Assembly (NCBI RefSeq): GCF_013177695.1
Contig: NZ_WOEY01000159.1
Span: 1 to 64,000 of the forward strand
DNA: 64,000 nucleotides
Direction: 5' to 3'
Source: Paraburkholderia solitsugae
GTDB taxonomy: Bacteria > Pseudomonadota > Gammaproteobacteria > Burkholderiales > Burkholderiaceae
This document shows positions 25,429 to 34,093 of the stretch, in pieces. A model generated the notes under the pieces. The model was not told where the DNA came from. It searched no databases and was given only the letters and a program-made list of their open reading frames with translations. Position numbers and translations under genes: made by a program. Within the stretch, counting starts at the first letter, position 1; every line of letters begins with the position of its first letter.

Positions 25429-27519
25429 TTAGCGATTAACGATCAGCAATCCGCGCCGCGAAGACAGCCGCCGCACTACCGACACCAGCGCATCGACTTC
25501 ATCGCAAGTGTTGTAGAACGCGAGCGACGGCCGTACCGTCGCTTCAACACCGAAGCGCCGCAAGATCGGCTGCGCACAATGATGCCCTGAGCGCACGGCA
25601 ATGCCCTCTTCGTTCAAGGCCTGCCCCACTTCCTCGGTCTCGTAGCCCTTCAACACGAAGGACAACACGCTGGCCTTGTCACGCGCCGTGCCGATCAACC
25701 GAACGCCCGGCACCGGCTGCAACACGCTCGTCGCATACGCCAGCAGATCGTGCTCATAGCGCGCGATATTCTCGATACCCACGCGCTGAACGTAATCGAT
25801 CGCCGCACCAAGACCCACTGCATCAGCGATATTCCCCGTACCGGCTTCGAAGCGACTCGGCGGGGGCTGGAATACGGTACGCTCAAACGTAACGTCCGCG
25901 ATCATGTTGCCGCCACCCTGCCAGGGCGGCATATCCTCAAGAATCGCGCGCTTACCATAGACCACGCCGATGCCCGTCGGACCAAACACCTTGTGACCCG
26001 AGAACACGAAGAAATCAGCGTCGAGCGCCTGCACGTCTACCCGCATGTGCGACACAGACTGAGCACCGTCGACCAACGCCTTCGCCCCTGCACGATGCGC
26101 CAGCTCGACGATCTCTTTGACCGGCACCACCGTGCCCAACGCATTCGACACCTGCGTGACCGACACGATCTTCGTCCGGTCATTGAGAAGCCGACGGTAT
26201 TTGTCGAGCAAGACCTGGCCATTGTCGTCGACGGGAATCACGCGCAGCTTTGCACCGGTTTGCGCGGCGAGCTGCTGCCACGGCACGATGTTGGCGTGAT
26301 GCTCCAGGTGCGAGACGATGATCTCGTCACCTTCGCCGACATGCTTCACGCCCCACGTCTTCGCGATCAGGTTGATCGCTTCGGTGGTGCCGCGCACGAA
26401 GATGATTTCATCCGGCGACGACGCGCCGATGAAACGCTGCACCTTGCTGCGTGCGGCTTCGTATGCGTCAGTGGCGCGGCCGGCCAGCGCATGAGCAGCC
26501 CGATGGATATTCGAGTTTTCATGTGCGTAGAAATACGCCAGCCGATCGATAACCGCCTGCGGTTTGTGCGTGGTTGCGGCATTGTCGAACCACACCAGCT
26601 GACGGCCATTCACGCGCTCCTGCAGAATCGGAAAGTCCCGGCGAATCGCATTCACATCGAATGGCGGGTGCGCTGACGGCCCGGCATGCGGCACGCCATC
26701 CTTGGCTTCTGGCGTTTGCCCAGGATAGCGCGACGCGTCATTCAGATTCAGAAAGTAATGCGAGCCGCCGCCAGGTTCTACCGGCGTCGGGTTCGGCGCT
26801 GCTTGCGAGGCAGCGGGTCGGTCGTACGGAAAGCGTTGCTCCGCAAGCGGTTCATCGACGCCAGGCAGGCCGAACGATTGCGCGCTCACTTCATGCCAGC
26901 CTGGCACGACGATATCCGGCGACGTCACGCTCGATGTCCGAGCTTGTCCTGTTTCGCCCAGAAAATAATAAGGCGATGCAGCCCCCGGTGAGACCGGCGA
27001 CGCAGGCGCTGCGCCGCCCGCGGATGGACGCTGCGCACCGAGTTCCTCAGGCACGCCCAGCGCTGCCCCGCCAAAGCGCGGATCGAGTGCCGGCGCAACG
27101 GTCACCGCGCTATCCGGCAAACCGTTTTGCGCAGTTGCATGAGGCGCCAGCGCGGGCGCGCGATTACCCAGCGACAGGACATGCGTGGGCGCCGACGGCA
27201 ACAGGTTGCCCCCCGGCACATGCCCCTGCGGCAACGCAGCGCCAGGCACGCCAGTGCCCGCGCCGCCGGGACCCGCGAGCGGCGAACCGGCCGGGGCCGG
27301 ATTGCTGATCTCGCTGGTCACAGGCGCCGTGAACGGCAGCGTGGCAGCCACGCCAAGCGCACCGTTTACCTGCGGCGCGTTGCCCGGCAGCGCCGAGAAG
27401 AACGCATTGGCCAGCGACGCCAACGTGGCAGGATCAGGCAAACCCGCGGGCGGACCCGTCGGCACATCGTGCGGCAGGACGCTATCCATGGGCTTACTTG
27501 TAGGTGTCTGGGTAGTCAT
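25429..27519 (-). CDS. Family-2A encapsulin cargo: cysteine desulfurase with loading domain
   Basis: 696 residues in two parts. Residues 1-287 are low-complexity, rich in Pro, Gly and Ala, and predicted disordered; they match the cargo-loading region of family-2A systems. They include PDPATLASLANAFFSALPG (28-46) and a repeated aromatic motif, SPYYFLGETG (182-191) and GSHYFLNLND (252-261). Residues about 288-696 are a SufS-type PLP desulfurase with K510 (FSGHKVFGPTG) and catalytic C648 (VRSGHHCAQ). It takes sulfur from cysteine inside the shell. The start overlaps the shell gene by 26 bp; an alternative ATG at 27489 would leave a 4-nt gap. Confidence 0.95.
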   Translation of the reverse strand: MTTQTPTSKPMDSVLPHDVPTGPPAGLPDPATLASLANAFFSALPGNAPQVNGALGVAATLPFTAPVTSEISNPAPAGSPLAGPGGAGTGVPGAALPQGHVPGGNLLPSAPTHVLSLGNRAPALAPHATAQNGLPDSAVTVAPALDPRFGGAALGVPEELGAQRPSAGGAAPASPVSPGAASPYYFLGETGQARTSSVTSPDIVVPGWHEVSAQSFGLPGVDEPLAEQRFPYDRPAASQAAPNPTPVEPGGGSHYFLNLNDASRYPGQTPEAKDGVPHAGPSAHPPFDVNAIRRDFPILQERVNGRQLVWFDNAATTHKPQAVIDRLAYFYAHENSNIHRAAHALAGRATDAYEAARSKVQRFIGASSPDEIIFVRGTTEAINLIAKTWGVKHVGEGDEIIVSHLEHHANIVPWQQLAAQTGAKLRVIPVDDNGQVLLDKYRRLLNDRTKIVSVTQVSNALGTVVPVKEIVELAHRAGAKALVDGAQSVSHMRVDVQALDADFFVFSGHKVFGPTGIGVVYGKRAILEDMPPWQGGGNMIADVTFERTVFQPPPSRFEAGTGNIADAVGLGAAIDYVQRVGIENIARYEHDLLAYATSVLQPVPGVRLIGTARDKASVLSFVLKGYETEEVGQALNEEGIAVRSGHHCAQPILRRFGVEATVRPSLAFYNTCDEVDALVSVVRRLSSRRGLLIVNR

Positions 27520-28426
27520 GGTACTTGCCGATCTCCACGTCATCGAGAACTGCCAGCGCGTCCGGCGAATGCACCGCGAGCGAGCAATAGAGCGAGATCA
27601 GATACGAAGCGATCGCATGATTGTTGATGCCCATGAAGCGAACCGACAGGCCCGGGCCCTGCTCGCCGGCCACGCCCGGCTGGAACAGACCGACCACGCC
27701 CTGGCGCTTGTCGCCCACGCGCAGCAGCAGAATCTTGGTCTTGCCATCCGCAACCGGCACCTTATCCGACGGAACCAGCGGAATGCCACGCCACGTCAGA
27801 AACTGCGAGCCGAACAGGCTAACGGTCGGCGGCGGCACGCCACGGCGCGTGCATTCACGACCGAAGGCGGCGATCGCGAGCGGATGCGTCAGGAAGAACG
27901 CCGGCTCTTTCCATACCTTGGTCAGCAATTCGTCGAGATCGTCCGGCGTCGGCGCGCCGGTCAGCGGAAACACGCGCTGCTCTTCAGCCACGTTCGCGAG
28001 CAGGCCGTAGTCCGGGTTGTTGATCAGCTGGCTCTCTTGCAACTCCTTGATCGTTTCGATCGTGAGGCGCAGTTGCTCCTTGATCTGATCGTGCGGACTG
28101 CTGTACAGATCCGAGATCCGCGTGTGCACGTCGAGCACCGTGCTGACCGCATTCAGGAAGTACTCGCGCGGTTGCTCTTCGTAGGGCACGAAGGTGCGCG
28201 GCAGGATGCTTTCATCTTCGCGCGCGGTGCAGGCCGCCACCACGGCTTCAGGATTCTTCACCTGGTTCAAACGATAGATGCCCGCCTCGACTGGCAACCA
28301 CTGGAGCAGGTGGGTGAGCCAGCGGGGCGTGATCGTCGCGAGTTGCGGAACGGTTTTGGTGGCATTGGCTAGTTGCCGTGCTGCGGTATCGCCGAGCGCC
28401 GTCAGGCCGCCCACTGTTGCTGTCAT
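27494..28426 (-). CDS. srpI: Family-2A encapsulin shell protein
   Basis: 310 residues with the HK97-type fold of SrpI-like encapsulins, self-assembling into a nanocompartment. Recognised from the N-terminal arm ATKTVPQLATITPRWLTHLL, LPVEAGIYRLNQVKNP, YISLYCSLAVHSPDALAVL-type P-domain end (LYCSLAVHSPDALAVLDDVE) and the final YHDYPDTYK. SrpI was first noted as a sulfur-regulated protein in cyanobacteria. Starts after GGAG with a 6-nt gap; it sits directly upstream of its cargo and downstream of the XRE gene (108 bp). Confidence 0.95.
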   Translation of the reverse strand: MTATVGGLTALGDTAARQLANATKTVPQLATITPRWLTHLLQWLPVEAGIYRLNQVKNPEAVVAACTAREDESILPRTFVPYEEQPREYFLNAVSTVLDVHTRISDLYSSPHDQIKEQLRLTIETIKELQESQLINNPDYGLLANVAEEQRVFPLTGAPTPDDLDELLTKVWKEPAFFLTHPLAIAAFGRECTRRGVPPPTVSLFGSQFLTWRGIPLVPSDKVPVADGKTKILLLRVGDKRQGVVGLFQPGVAGEQGPGLSVRFMGINNHAIASYLISLYCSLAVHSPDALAVLDDVEIGKYHDYPDTYK

Positions 28427-28534
28427 CTGAAGCTCCAGGGTTGATAGAAGAAAAACAGGAAAGCTTATGAACGAAAGTGATTATCGGAAGGCACCCCCAG
28501 CCGTTCAACATGCTATAGACGGCAAAGACGCGGT

Positions 28535-28810
28535 CTAACGGGCAGGCACCGGATCGACGAGCGCGGAATGCGAGCGCGCGGCAACGTTCGCGCTGTCGGA
28601 CGAATGGCTGAGCAAGCGTTCGACTGACACGTTGAAAGCACGAGCGAGCTTGTCGAGCGTCACAATGGACGCAATAGCAGAACCGCGCTCGATCTCGCCG
28701 ACATAAGACCGGTTGAGTCCGGCGTACTCGGCCAATTGCTCCTGCGACCAGCCGGACGCCTCGCGAAAGCGTCGCACCGCGGCGCCGAAGTCCTTGACGA
28801 GCACGCTCAT
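28535..28810 (-). CDS. Small XRE-family regulator within the encapsulin operon
   Basis: 91 residues with one Cro/C1 helix-turn-helix (about 6-66): SGWSQEQLAEYAGLNRSYVG contains the recognition helix. No sensor domain, only a polar C-terminal tail. The ATG overlaps the serine acetyltransferase stop (ATGA at 28807-28810), so it is co-translated with it and precedes the shell gene by 108 bp. Likely a local regulator of shell or cargo expression, possibly from a promoter in that 108-bp gap. Ligand and operator are unknown. Confidence 0.9.
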   Translation of the reverse strand: MSVLVKDFGAAVRRFREASGWSQEQLAEYAGLNRSYVGEIERGSAIASIVTLDKLARAFNVSVERLLSHSSDSANVAARSHSALVDPVPAR

Positions 28811-29796
28811 CGCGCCGCTCCGGCCGTGGCAGGCTCCGCGTCTGCGTGATCGCGCGGCGCGCGCTCGCGGACCGCGGCGGTGCCGGTGCCGGTGCCGGTG
28901 CCTTCATTGCGCGACACGGCCTGCGTCACATGCGAACCCGGCGCGACATCCTGCGTGACCCACACATTGCCGCCGATCACTGCGCCCTGCCCGAGCGTGA
29001 CGCGTCCAAGAATGGTGGCGCCCGCGTAAATCACGACGTCGTCCTCAACGATCGGATGACGTGCATGACCCTTTTCCAGATGTCCCTGCGCGTCGCGCGG
29101 AAAACGCTTCGCACCCAGCGTGACGGCCTGATAGACCCGTACACGTTCGCCGATGATGGCGGTTTCACCGATAACCACACCCGTCCCATGATCGATGAAG
29201 AACCCCGCACCGATCCGCGCCCCAGGATGAATGTCGATACCCGTCTGCGCGTGCGCGAGCTCGGCGATAATTCGCGCCAGCAGCGGCAGCCCCAGCCCAT
29301 ACAGCTCGTGTGCAAGCCGATGGTGGATCATCGCCAGCACGCCGGGGTAGCACAGCAAGACTTCATCCACACTGCCCGCCGCCGGATCACCGTGAAACGC
29401 CGCTAATACGTCGCTATCGAGCAAGGTACGAATCGCCGGCAACCGCGCCGCGAAAGCGCGCACCGCGACGCCGGCCTGAGCCTCGATCGTGGCGGCGGGC
29501 GGCGGTTGATGACGGCTGCGGTAGTGAAGCTCCAGACGCGCCTGGCTCAGCAAGGCATGCAGCGCGGCGGCGAGCGCGTGCCCGACGTAGAAGTTTTCGC
29601 TTTCCTGACGCAGATCGGGCGGTCCGAGCCGCATCGGAAAAAGCACGCCCTTCAGCGTGTCGATGACCGCCGAGAGCGCTTCGCGCCCCGGTAATTCGCG
29701 CCCACCCGGCTCGAGCGAGCGCTTCTGCACTTCGCGCCATTGCTGGCGGACCGTCTGAAGCGCATGGACAATCTCATCGACATCAAACACAGCCAC
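28807..29796 (-). CDS. epsC: Serine O-acetyltransferase (EpsC/SrpH type)
   Basis: 329 residues; makes O-acetylserine, the acceptor for sulfide in cysteine synthesis, in the cytoplasm. An alpha-helical N-terminal domain (1-185) is followed by left-handed beta-helix hexapeptide repeats (about 195-290): GIDIHPGARIGAGFFIDHG, VVIGETAIIGERVRVYQ and NVWVTQDVAPGS. This long form differs from housekeeping CysE and typically sits in family-2A encapsulin operons. The C-terminal tail has an in-frame GTGTGTG repeat coded by a 6-bp unit (28877-28902). Its product feeds cysteine formation, whereas the cargo breaks cysteine down. Confidence 0.92.
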   Translation of the reverse strand: MAVFDVDEIVHALQTVRQQWREVQKRSLEPGGRELPGREALSAVIDTLKGVLFPMRLGPPDLRQESENFYVGHALAAALHALLSQARLELHYRSRHQPPPAATIEAQAGVAVRAFAARLPAIRTLLDSDVLAAFHGDPAAGSVDEVLLCYPGVLAMIHHRLAHELYGLGLPLLARIIAELAHAQTGIDIHPGARIGAGFFIDHGTGVVIGETAIIGERVRVYQAVTLGAKRFPRDAQGHLEKGHARHPIVEDDVVIYAGATILGRVTLGQGAVIGGNVWVTQDVAPGSHVTQAVSRNEGTGTGTGTAAVRERAPRDHADAEPATAGAAR

Positions 29797-29838
29797 AGCG
29801 GTTACTCCCCATAAAGTGCAGCGTGGACGATCTGGCTG

Positions 29839-30306
29839 TCAGTCCTGAATCCACGGCAGCCCATGAAAGCGCCAACCATTGCTGGCGCCGCGCCGCTGCG
29901 CGCCGTCCAGCTCCCCTTCAAAACCTTCCCGAACATTGAATACCTGCGTGAAGCCGGCTTTCGCCGCAGCCTCGGCAGCCAGCGCCGAGCGGTTACCGCT
30001 GCGGCACAGCAGCAGCACGATCGCATTCTTGCCGGTCTTCGCTTCCAGTTCACGCACGAAACGCGGATTGCGCGTCAAGCTCGTGCCGGTCGCCCACGCG
30101 ACATGCAGACTGTCCGGCACGAGTCCGACAAATTTGCGTTCTTCGGCGGTGCGCACATCCACCAGCACGGCGTCGCCTGCCTGGACGAGCGCCCACGCAT
30201 CCTGCGGCGACAGGCCGCCGGCATAAGGCAAAGCGGCAACGGCTGCGGCCGAACGGGCGGCTTCAAGCAGCGCGTGGGTGGGTCGTTCTGCGAGTTCAAG
30301 CGTCAT
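29839..30306 (-). CDS. Rhodanese-like sulfurtransferase
   Basis: 155 residues with a single rhodanese domain (about 30-150). The active-site loop is C101 in LLLCRSGNRS, six residues long as in thiosulfate or polysulfide sulfurtransferases; DVRTAEERKFVGLVPDSLHV is the N-terminal signature. It is the promoter-proximal gene of the encapsulin operon, 42 bp before the serine acetyltransferase gene. Likely carries persulfide sulfur to or from the compartment, an inference from operon context. Confidence 0.93.
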   Translation of the reverse strand: MTLELAERPTHALLEAARSAAAVAALPYAGGLSPQDAWALVQAGDAVLVDVRTAEERKFVGLVPDSLHVAWATGTSLTRNPRFVRELEAKTGKNAIVLLLCRSGNRSALAAEAAAKAGFTQVFNVREGFEGELDGAQRRGASNGWRFHGLPWIQD

Positions 30307-30526
30307 GACGTCTCCTTCGATATCGCGCGATTCGGTACGCGCTGGTCAAAGCCATCTGCGATTTCAACCGCCTATAGCCATCAGGAGACACTATGAAAGA
30401 GAGTGAGCTGAAGCCGAACCAATTTATTGTCATTTCTAAAGAAGCATCGGTTCGGTCGCTCTGGCTTGAAGCGACCCTGCTACGTCCGCTCACCGCGCAT
30501 GAGCCGCGTCACCACCAACACGCGGA

Positions 30527-30775
30527 TTATTCTCGTGGGATCTCGAGCGGCACAACAAACATGCCGGCGGTGTATTCCATATGGAAATAGCCGCTGCGCG
30601 CGTAAGCCGCAATGCGTTCGAGCCGTTCGGGCGATGGAGAGAGGTAGGGTGCGGCGGCCGTCTCGTCTGAGGATTGCTCAGCCGGGACGGGCGCGCGTTT
30701 TGACAATTGCTTCTGCAGGCTTCGCACAGGATGCCGAAGTCCGCCCCAGATAAGCGTCGCTGAAAGCGTGGTCAT
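30527..30775 (-). CDS. Small protein of unknown function
   Basis: 82 residues, preceded by GGAGG four bases before the ATG, and with codon use like its neighbours. The N-terminus (MTTLSATLIWGGLRHPVRSL) is mildly hydrophobic. The C-terminal half, SPERLERIAAYARSGYFHME, looks like a short helical domain ending in a strand (TAGMFVVPLEIP). I know no family for it. It lies 220 bp upstream of the encapsulin operon on the same strand and may be transcribed separately. Confidence 0.6.
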   Translation of the reverse strand: MTTLSATLIWGGLRHPVRSLQKQLSKRAPVPAEQSSDETAAAPYLSPSPERLERIAAYARSGYFHMEYTAGMFVVPLEIPRE

Positions 30776-31266
30776 ACGACCTCCGTCGATTCATTGCTAT
30801 GTGAATGAATCTAGCGACCGGGGTGCGGAATCGCAAACAAGCTTTTGTGGATTGGTTTTCGGAAAACGGATCAAACCGTCATTCGTGTGAGCGCTGCCTG
30901 GCGTGCATCCGTGTGCCGCAAGCAGCGCTCGCCCTTGCAGTCCTGGAGGCCGTGCGACGGCGCCTCGCTGTACATCGTTCACCGCCATGGCGACGCCAAC
31001 GCCCGGGCGATGCAGTTTGTGGCGTTGGCGCAGGGTCTGCGGTAGGTTGTGGCGTATTCCGGCATAGACGGCTTGCACTCGATCATCGGTGCCAATCTGT
31101 AGGACAATATGTTCCGGCCGGCCGCGACGCGCCGTCGTGCTTTGCCGGGAAAGCATCAATGCGGTCTGTAGCGAACGCTGCCATCTGTCGCCCGGCACGG
31201 GCATGCACATCGGGCGGCAGGCGACGGATGCACTGAGACGACCGAACACCAACCGAACGGGTCAGA
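30776..31266. other. Gene-free interval of about 490 bp
   Basis: Lies between the small 82-residue gene (minus) and the diguanylate cyclase gene (plus), so it should contain both promoters. Plus frames 30805-31236 and 30845-31045 and a long minus frame are open but domain-free, as expected for GC-rich DNA. No pseudogene was recognised. Confidence 0.4.
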
Positions 31267-32634
31267 ATGGACAGCTTGCTTATAGGGCCGGCGACGCGCA
31301 AACAGGTCGTTTTCGCAGGGATATGTGCGTTATTCGTTCTGCTCGCGTTGATGATCGCGGTTCCGCGCGCGCACCAGACGCTGCCGGCCATCGCGCCCTT
31401 CATGCCGATGTGCGCGCTCACGGTGTTCACCACCTCAGCCATCGCCGCGTTCCTTCTCGGCGCCCGTTTTACCGTGACGCCACAACCGATGCTCGGCGCG
31501 CTGGGCGGCGCGTACGCATTCACAGCAATTACCGTCGCTTTGCAACTGCTGATGTTCCCGGGCGTTTTCACGCGCACTGGCCTGTTGGGCGCCGGGCCTC
31601 ATAGTGCGGCGTGGATGTGGGTTTTCTGGCATGCGGGATTTCCCCTGCTCGTCATTCTGGCAACGCTCGCACGCGACCGCCTCCCGAACAAGCCGATCGG
31701 TCTGCCCTCTATCGATCGCTGGACGTGGGCGTTGATCGGTGTTCCAAGTGCGCTTGCCGCAGCGCTAGGCATCCTCGCCATCCATGCGAATCTGTCGGCG
31801 CCCTTTCATATGGCGCCGGAGACGAACACGCTTTCAGGCGGCCGGACCGGACTCGTCATCTGCTCGCTTGACGTTCTCGCGCTCGTCGTGGTCCTGCTCA
31901 AAGGGCGGCTGCGGACCGTCCTCGATCTGTGGGTCACGATTGCCTTACTGGCGTCCTTTGCCGACGCCAGCCTGAATCTATTGAGCATGGGCCAGTTCAC
32001 CCTTGGCTGGTACGTCGCACGTGTGTTCAGCATGCTGGCTCCCGGCGTCCTGGTATGCGTTCTGGTCTGGGAAGTGACCGTGCTCTACCGCGAATTGTCC
32101 GAGGCGCACATTTCCCTGTTGCACACGTCCACACGCGACGCCCTGACGCGCATTTATAACCGTAGCTACTTTAACGATCAGTTTCGCAGGGAATTCGACC
32201 GTGCGACGCGCAACGGTCAGCCGCTTTCGCTCGTCATGGTCGATGTCGACAATTTCAAAGATTACAACGACGCCTTTGGCCATCTTCGGGGTGACGCCTG
32301 CCTTAGCGCCATTGCGAAAGCGCTCGCGGGAACAGCACGCCGGTCAAGCGATTTCGTCGCCCGTTACGGCGGTGAAGAGTTCGCCCTGGTGTTACCCGAC
32401 ACTGGATCGGAAGAAGCATCGGTCATTGCCGAGCAGGCCCGGCTCGCGGTCATGGATTTGGGCCTGATTGCGCCAATACCCGCCGGTCAGGTCACCGTCA
32501 GCGCCGGGTGCGCGACCAACGAACAGAACACGCTGACCACGCCCAATGCACTCGTTCAGGCGGCGGACGCCGCGCTCTACGACGCGAAACGTGCAGGACG
32601 TAACCGGGTCCAGTCCGTCACGCCCCGACGGTAG
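31267..32634 (+). CDS. Membrane diguanylate cyclase (MASE + GGDEF)
   Basis: 455 residues. About eight hydrophobic helices fill residues 12-275, resembling the MASE4-type sensor domain, then a GGDEF domain at about 287-450. The catalytic motif GGEEF is intact at 368-372, and an inhibitory I-site RSSD lies at 359-362 with the standard five-residue spacing, so it should make c-di-GMP with product feedback. The MASE ligand is unknown. No EAL domain. The ribosome site is weak. The patatin gene follows 130 bp downstream on the same strand. Confidence 0.9.
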   Translation: MDSLLIGPATRKQVVFAGICALFVLLALMIAVPRAHQTLPAIAPFMPMCALTVFTTSAIAAFLLGARFTVTPQPMLGALGGAYAFTAITVALQLLMFPGVFTRTGLLGAGPHSAAWMWVFWHAGFPLLVILATLARDRLPNKPIGLPSIDRWTWALIGVPSALAAALGILAIHANLSAPFHMAPETNTLSGGRTGLVICSLDVLALVVVLLKGRLRTVLDLWVTIALLASFADASLNLLSMGQFTLGWYVARVFSMLAPGVLVCVLVWEVTVLYRELSEAHISLLHTSTRDALTRIYNRSYFNDQFRREFDRATRNGQPLSLVMVDVDNFKDYNDAFGHLRGDACLSAIAKALAGTARRSSDFVARYGGEEFALVLPDTGSEEASVIAEQARLAVMDLGLIAPIPAGQVTVSAGCATNEQNTLTTPNALVQAADAALYDAKRAGRNRVQSVTPRR

Positions 32635-32764
32635 AAATCCCCCCTTCCCATGCGATGCGTTCGCCGATGGCTGCCCCTCAGGCCACAAACCCGGCTTTCG
32701 CGCCAGATCGACGTCACCCGTGGCAAAATCACCGGCACCGCGGTATTCGTCCGGGAGACCTGCA

Positions 32765-33931
32765 ATGGGCAACAAGACGCACGGCAAGCGCAACGCTAAC
32801 GCGGCAGACCAGTCGGAGGCCGCACCGGACATTCCCGGACAGGTTGTCCTTGTCTTTCAGGGAGGCGGTGCCCTCGGCGCGTACCAGGCTGGGGTCTATC
32901 AGGCGATGCATGACCACAAGGTCAAACCCGACTGGGTGATCGGCACATCGATCGGGGCGATAAACGGCGCGATCATTGCCGGCAATCTGCCCGAGAACCG
33001 CATTGCCCGATTAACCCAGTTCTGGAACGGCGTGGCGCGTCGTGGCGTCGATGCGGCAAGCTGGTTGTTGCCAGGGCTCGCCAACTGGTCGCGCGACCTG
33101 GCGATCGTCACGCAAGGCGTGCCATCGTTCTTCACGCCACAGTTGGGGTCATGGGCGAGTATTCAAGCGCGCGTTGGCCCAGAGCGGGCGGCATTCTATT
33201 CGACGGAGCCACTGCGTGAAACCCTCTCTTCACTCGTCGATTTCGACTACCTGAATCGCAAGACGACGCGACTGACGGTTGGCACGGTCAATGTCCGCAG
33301 CGGACGTATGCGATATTTCACCAATCGCGACGCGCCGATGGACGTCGAACACGTGATGGCATCCGCCGCTTTTCCACCCGGCTTCCCTTCGGTGCGACTG
33401 GAAGGCGAATCGTACTGGGACGGCGGCATCTACTCGAACACGCCGCTAGAAGCCGTGCTCGATGATCGGCCGCGATCCAGCTCAGTGATTTTTTCGGTGC
33501 AGTTGTGGCCATCGAGCGGCCCGGAACCCGAATCCATCTTGCAGGTCATGAGCCGTCAGCGTGACATTCAATATTCGAGTCGCGCGGAAAGCCATCTCGA
33601 TCGACAGAAGCAGATTCACCGGCTACGTCACGTGATTCGCGAACTCAGCCAGCATATCCCCGAAGAGAAGCGCGATACGCCGGAGATTCAGGCGCTCCTC
33701 GGCTGGGGTTGTGGCACGACGATGCAGGTATTGGAACTCGACGCGCCGGCATTCGATAACGACGATTTGAACAGGGATATCGATTTTTCGTCGAGTGGCA
33801 TCGAGCGGCGTTGGGCCGCAGGTTATGAAGACACGACCCGCTTACTGGAGCGTGCACCCTGGCGCGAAACACTGGACCCGATGGAGGGCATCTCTGTCTT
33901 TCGAATGGCCTCCGTGGCTGGTCAAAGATAA
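32765..33931 (+). CDS. Patatin-like phospholipase
   Basis: 388 residues, serine lipase of the patatin family with a C-terminal DUF3734-type extension. Oxyanion loop FQGGGALGAYQ (31-41), nucleophile S62 in GTSIG and dyad D219 in YWDGG are all intact. No signal peptide, so it acts in the cytoplasm or at the inner membrane; some relatives take part in polyhydroxybutyrate or membrane-lipid turnover. The frame extends upstream into the cyclase gene, but this ATG has GGGAG 8 nt before it and the expected N-terminus. Confidence 0.9.
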   Translation: MGNKTHGKRNANAADQSEAAPDIPGQVVLVFQGGGALGAYQAGVYQAMHDHKVKPDWVIGTSIGAINGAIIAGNLPENRIARLTQFWNGVARRGVDAASWLLPGLANWSRDLAIVTQGVPSFFTPQLGSWASIQARVGPERAAFYSTEPLRETLSSLVDFDYLNRKTTRLTVGTVNVRSGRMRYFTNRDAPMDVEHVMASAAFPPGFPSVRLEGESYWDGGIYSNTPLEAVLDDRPRSSSVIFSVQLWPSSGPEPESILQVMSRQRDIQYSSRAESHLDRQKQIHRLRHVIRELSQHIPEEKRDTPEIQALLGWGCGTTMQVLELDAPAFDNDDLNRDIDFSSSGIERRWAAGYEDTTRLLERAPWRETLDPMEGISVFRMASVAGQR

Positions 33932-34093
33932 CGCGTGATCTGGCTTGCCGAAGCGGTGCTCGCCATGCACGACGCTTCTGGCGCAACGACGGCCTGCCGC
34001 GCGAACTGTGACGAGGCGAATCACCAGGCGAACCTGGCATACCCGCCGATAGTGCCAGGTAATAACGATGCAATCGACTTCAGGAGGGATTGG

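Noticed and set aside
28877..28902. GGTGCC-type repeats as a phase-variation switch in the serine acetyltransferase gene
   Set aside because: The unit is 6 bp, so copy changes keep the reading frame.
30393..30590. Plus-strand 65-codon frame with a good AGGAG site (MKESELKPNQFIV)
   Set aside because: It overlaps the 3' end of a better-supported minus-strand gene, has no domain, and its second half reads as antisense of that gene. A short leader peptide remains possible.
30797..31252. Long overlapping frames on both strands before the diguanylate cyclase gene
   Set aside because: Mutual antisense shadows without domains; a 66-codon plus frame at 30845 was considered as a regulator remnant but the similarity was too weak.
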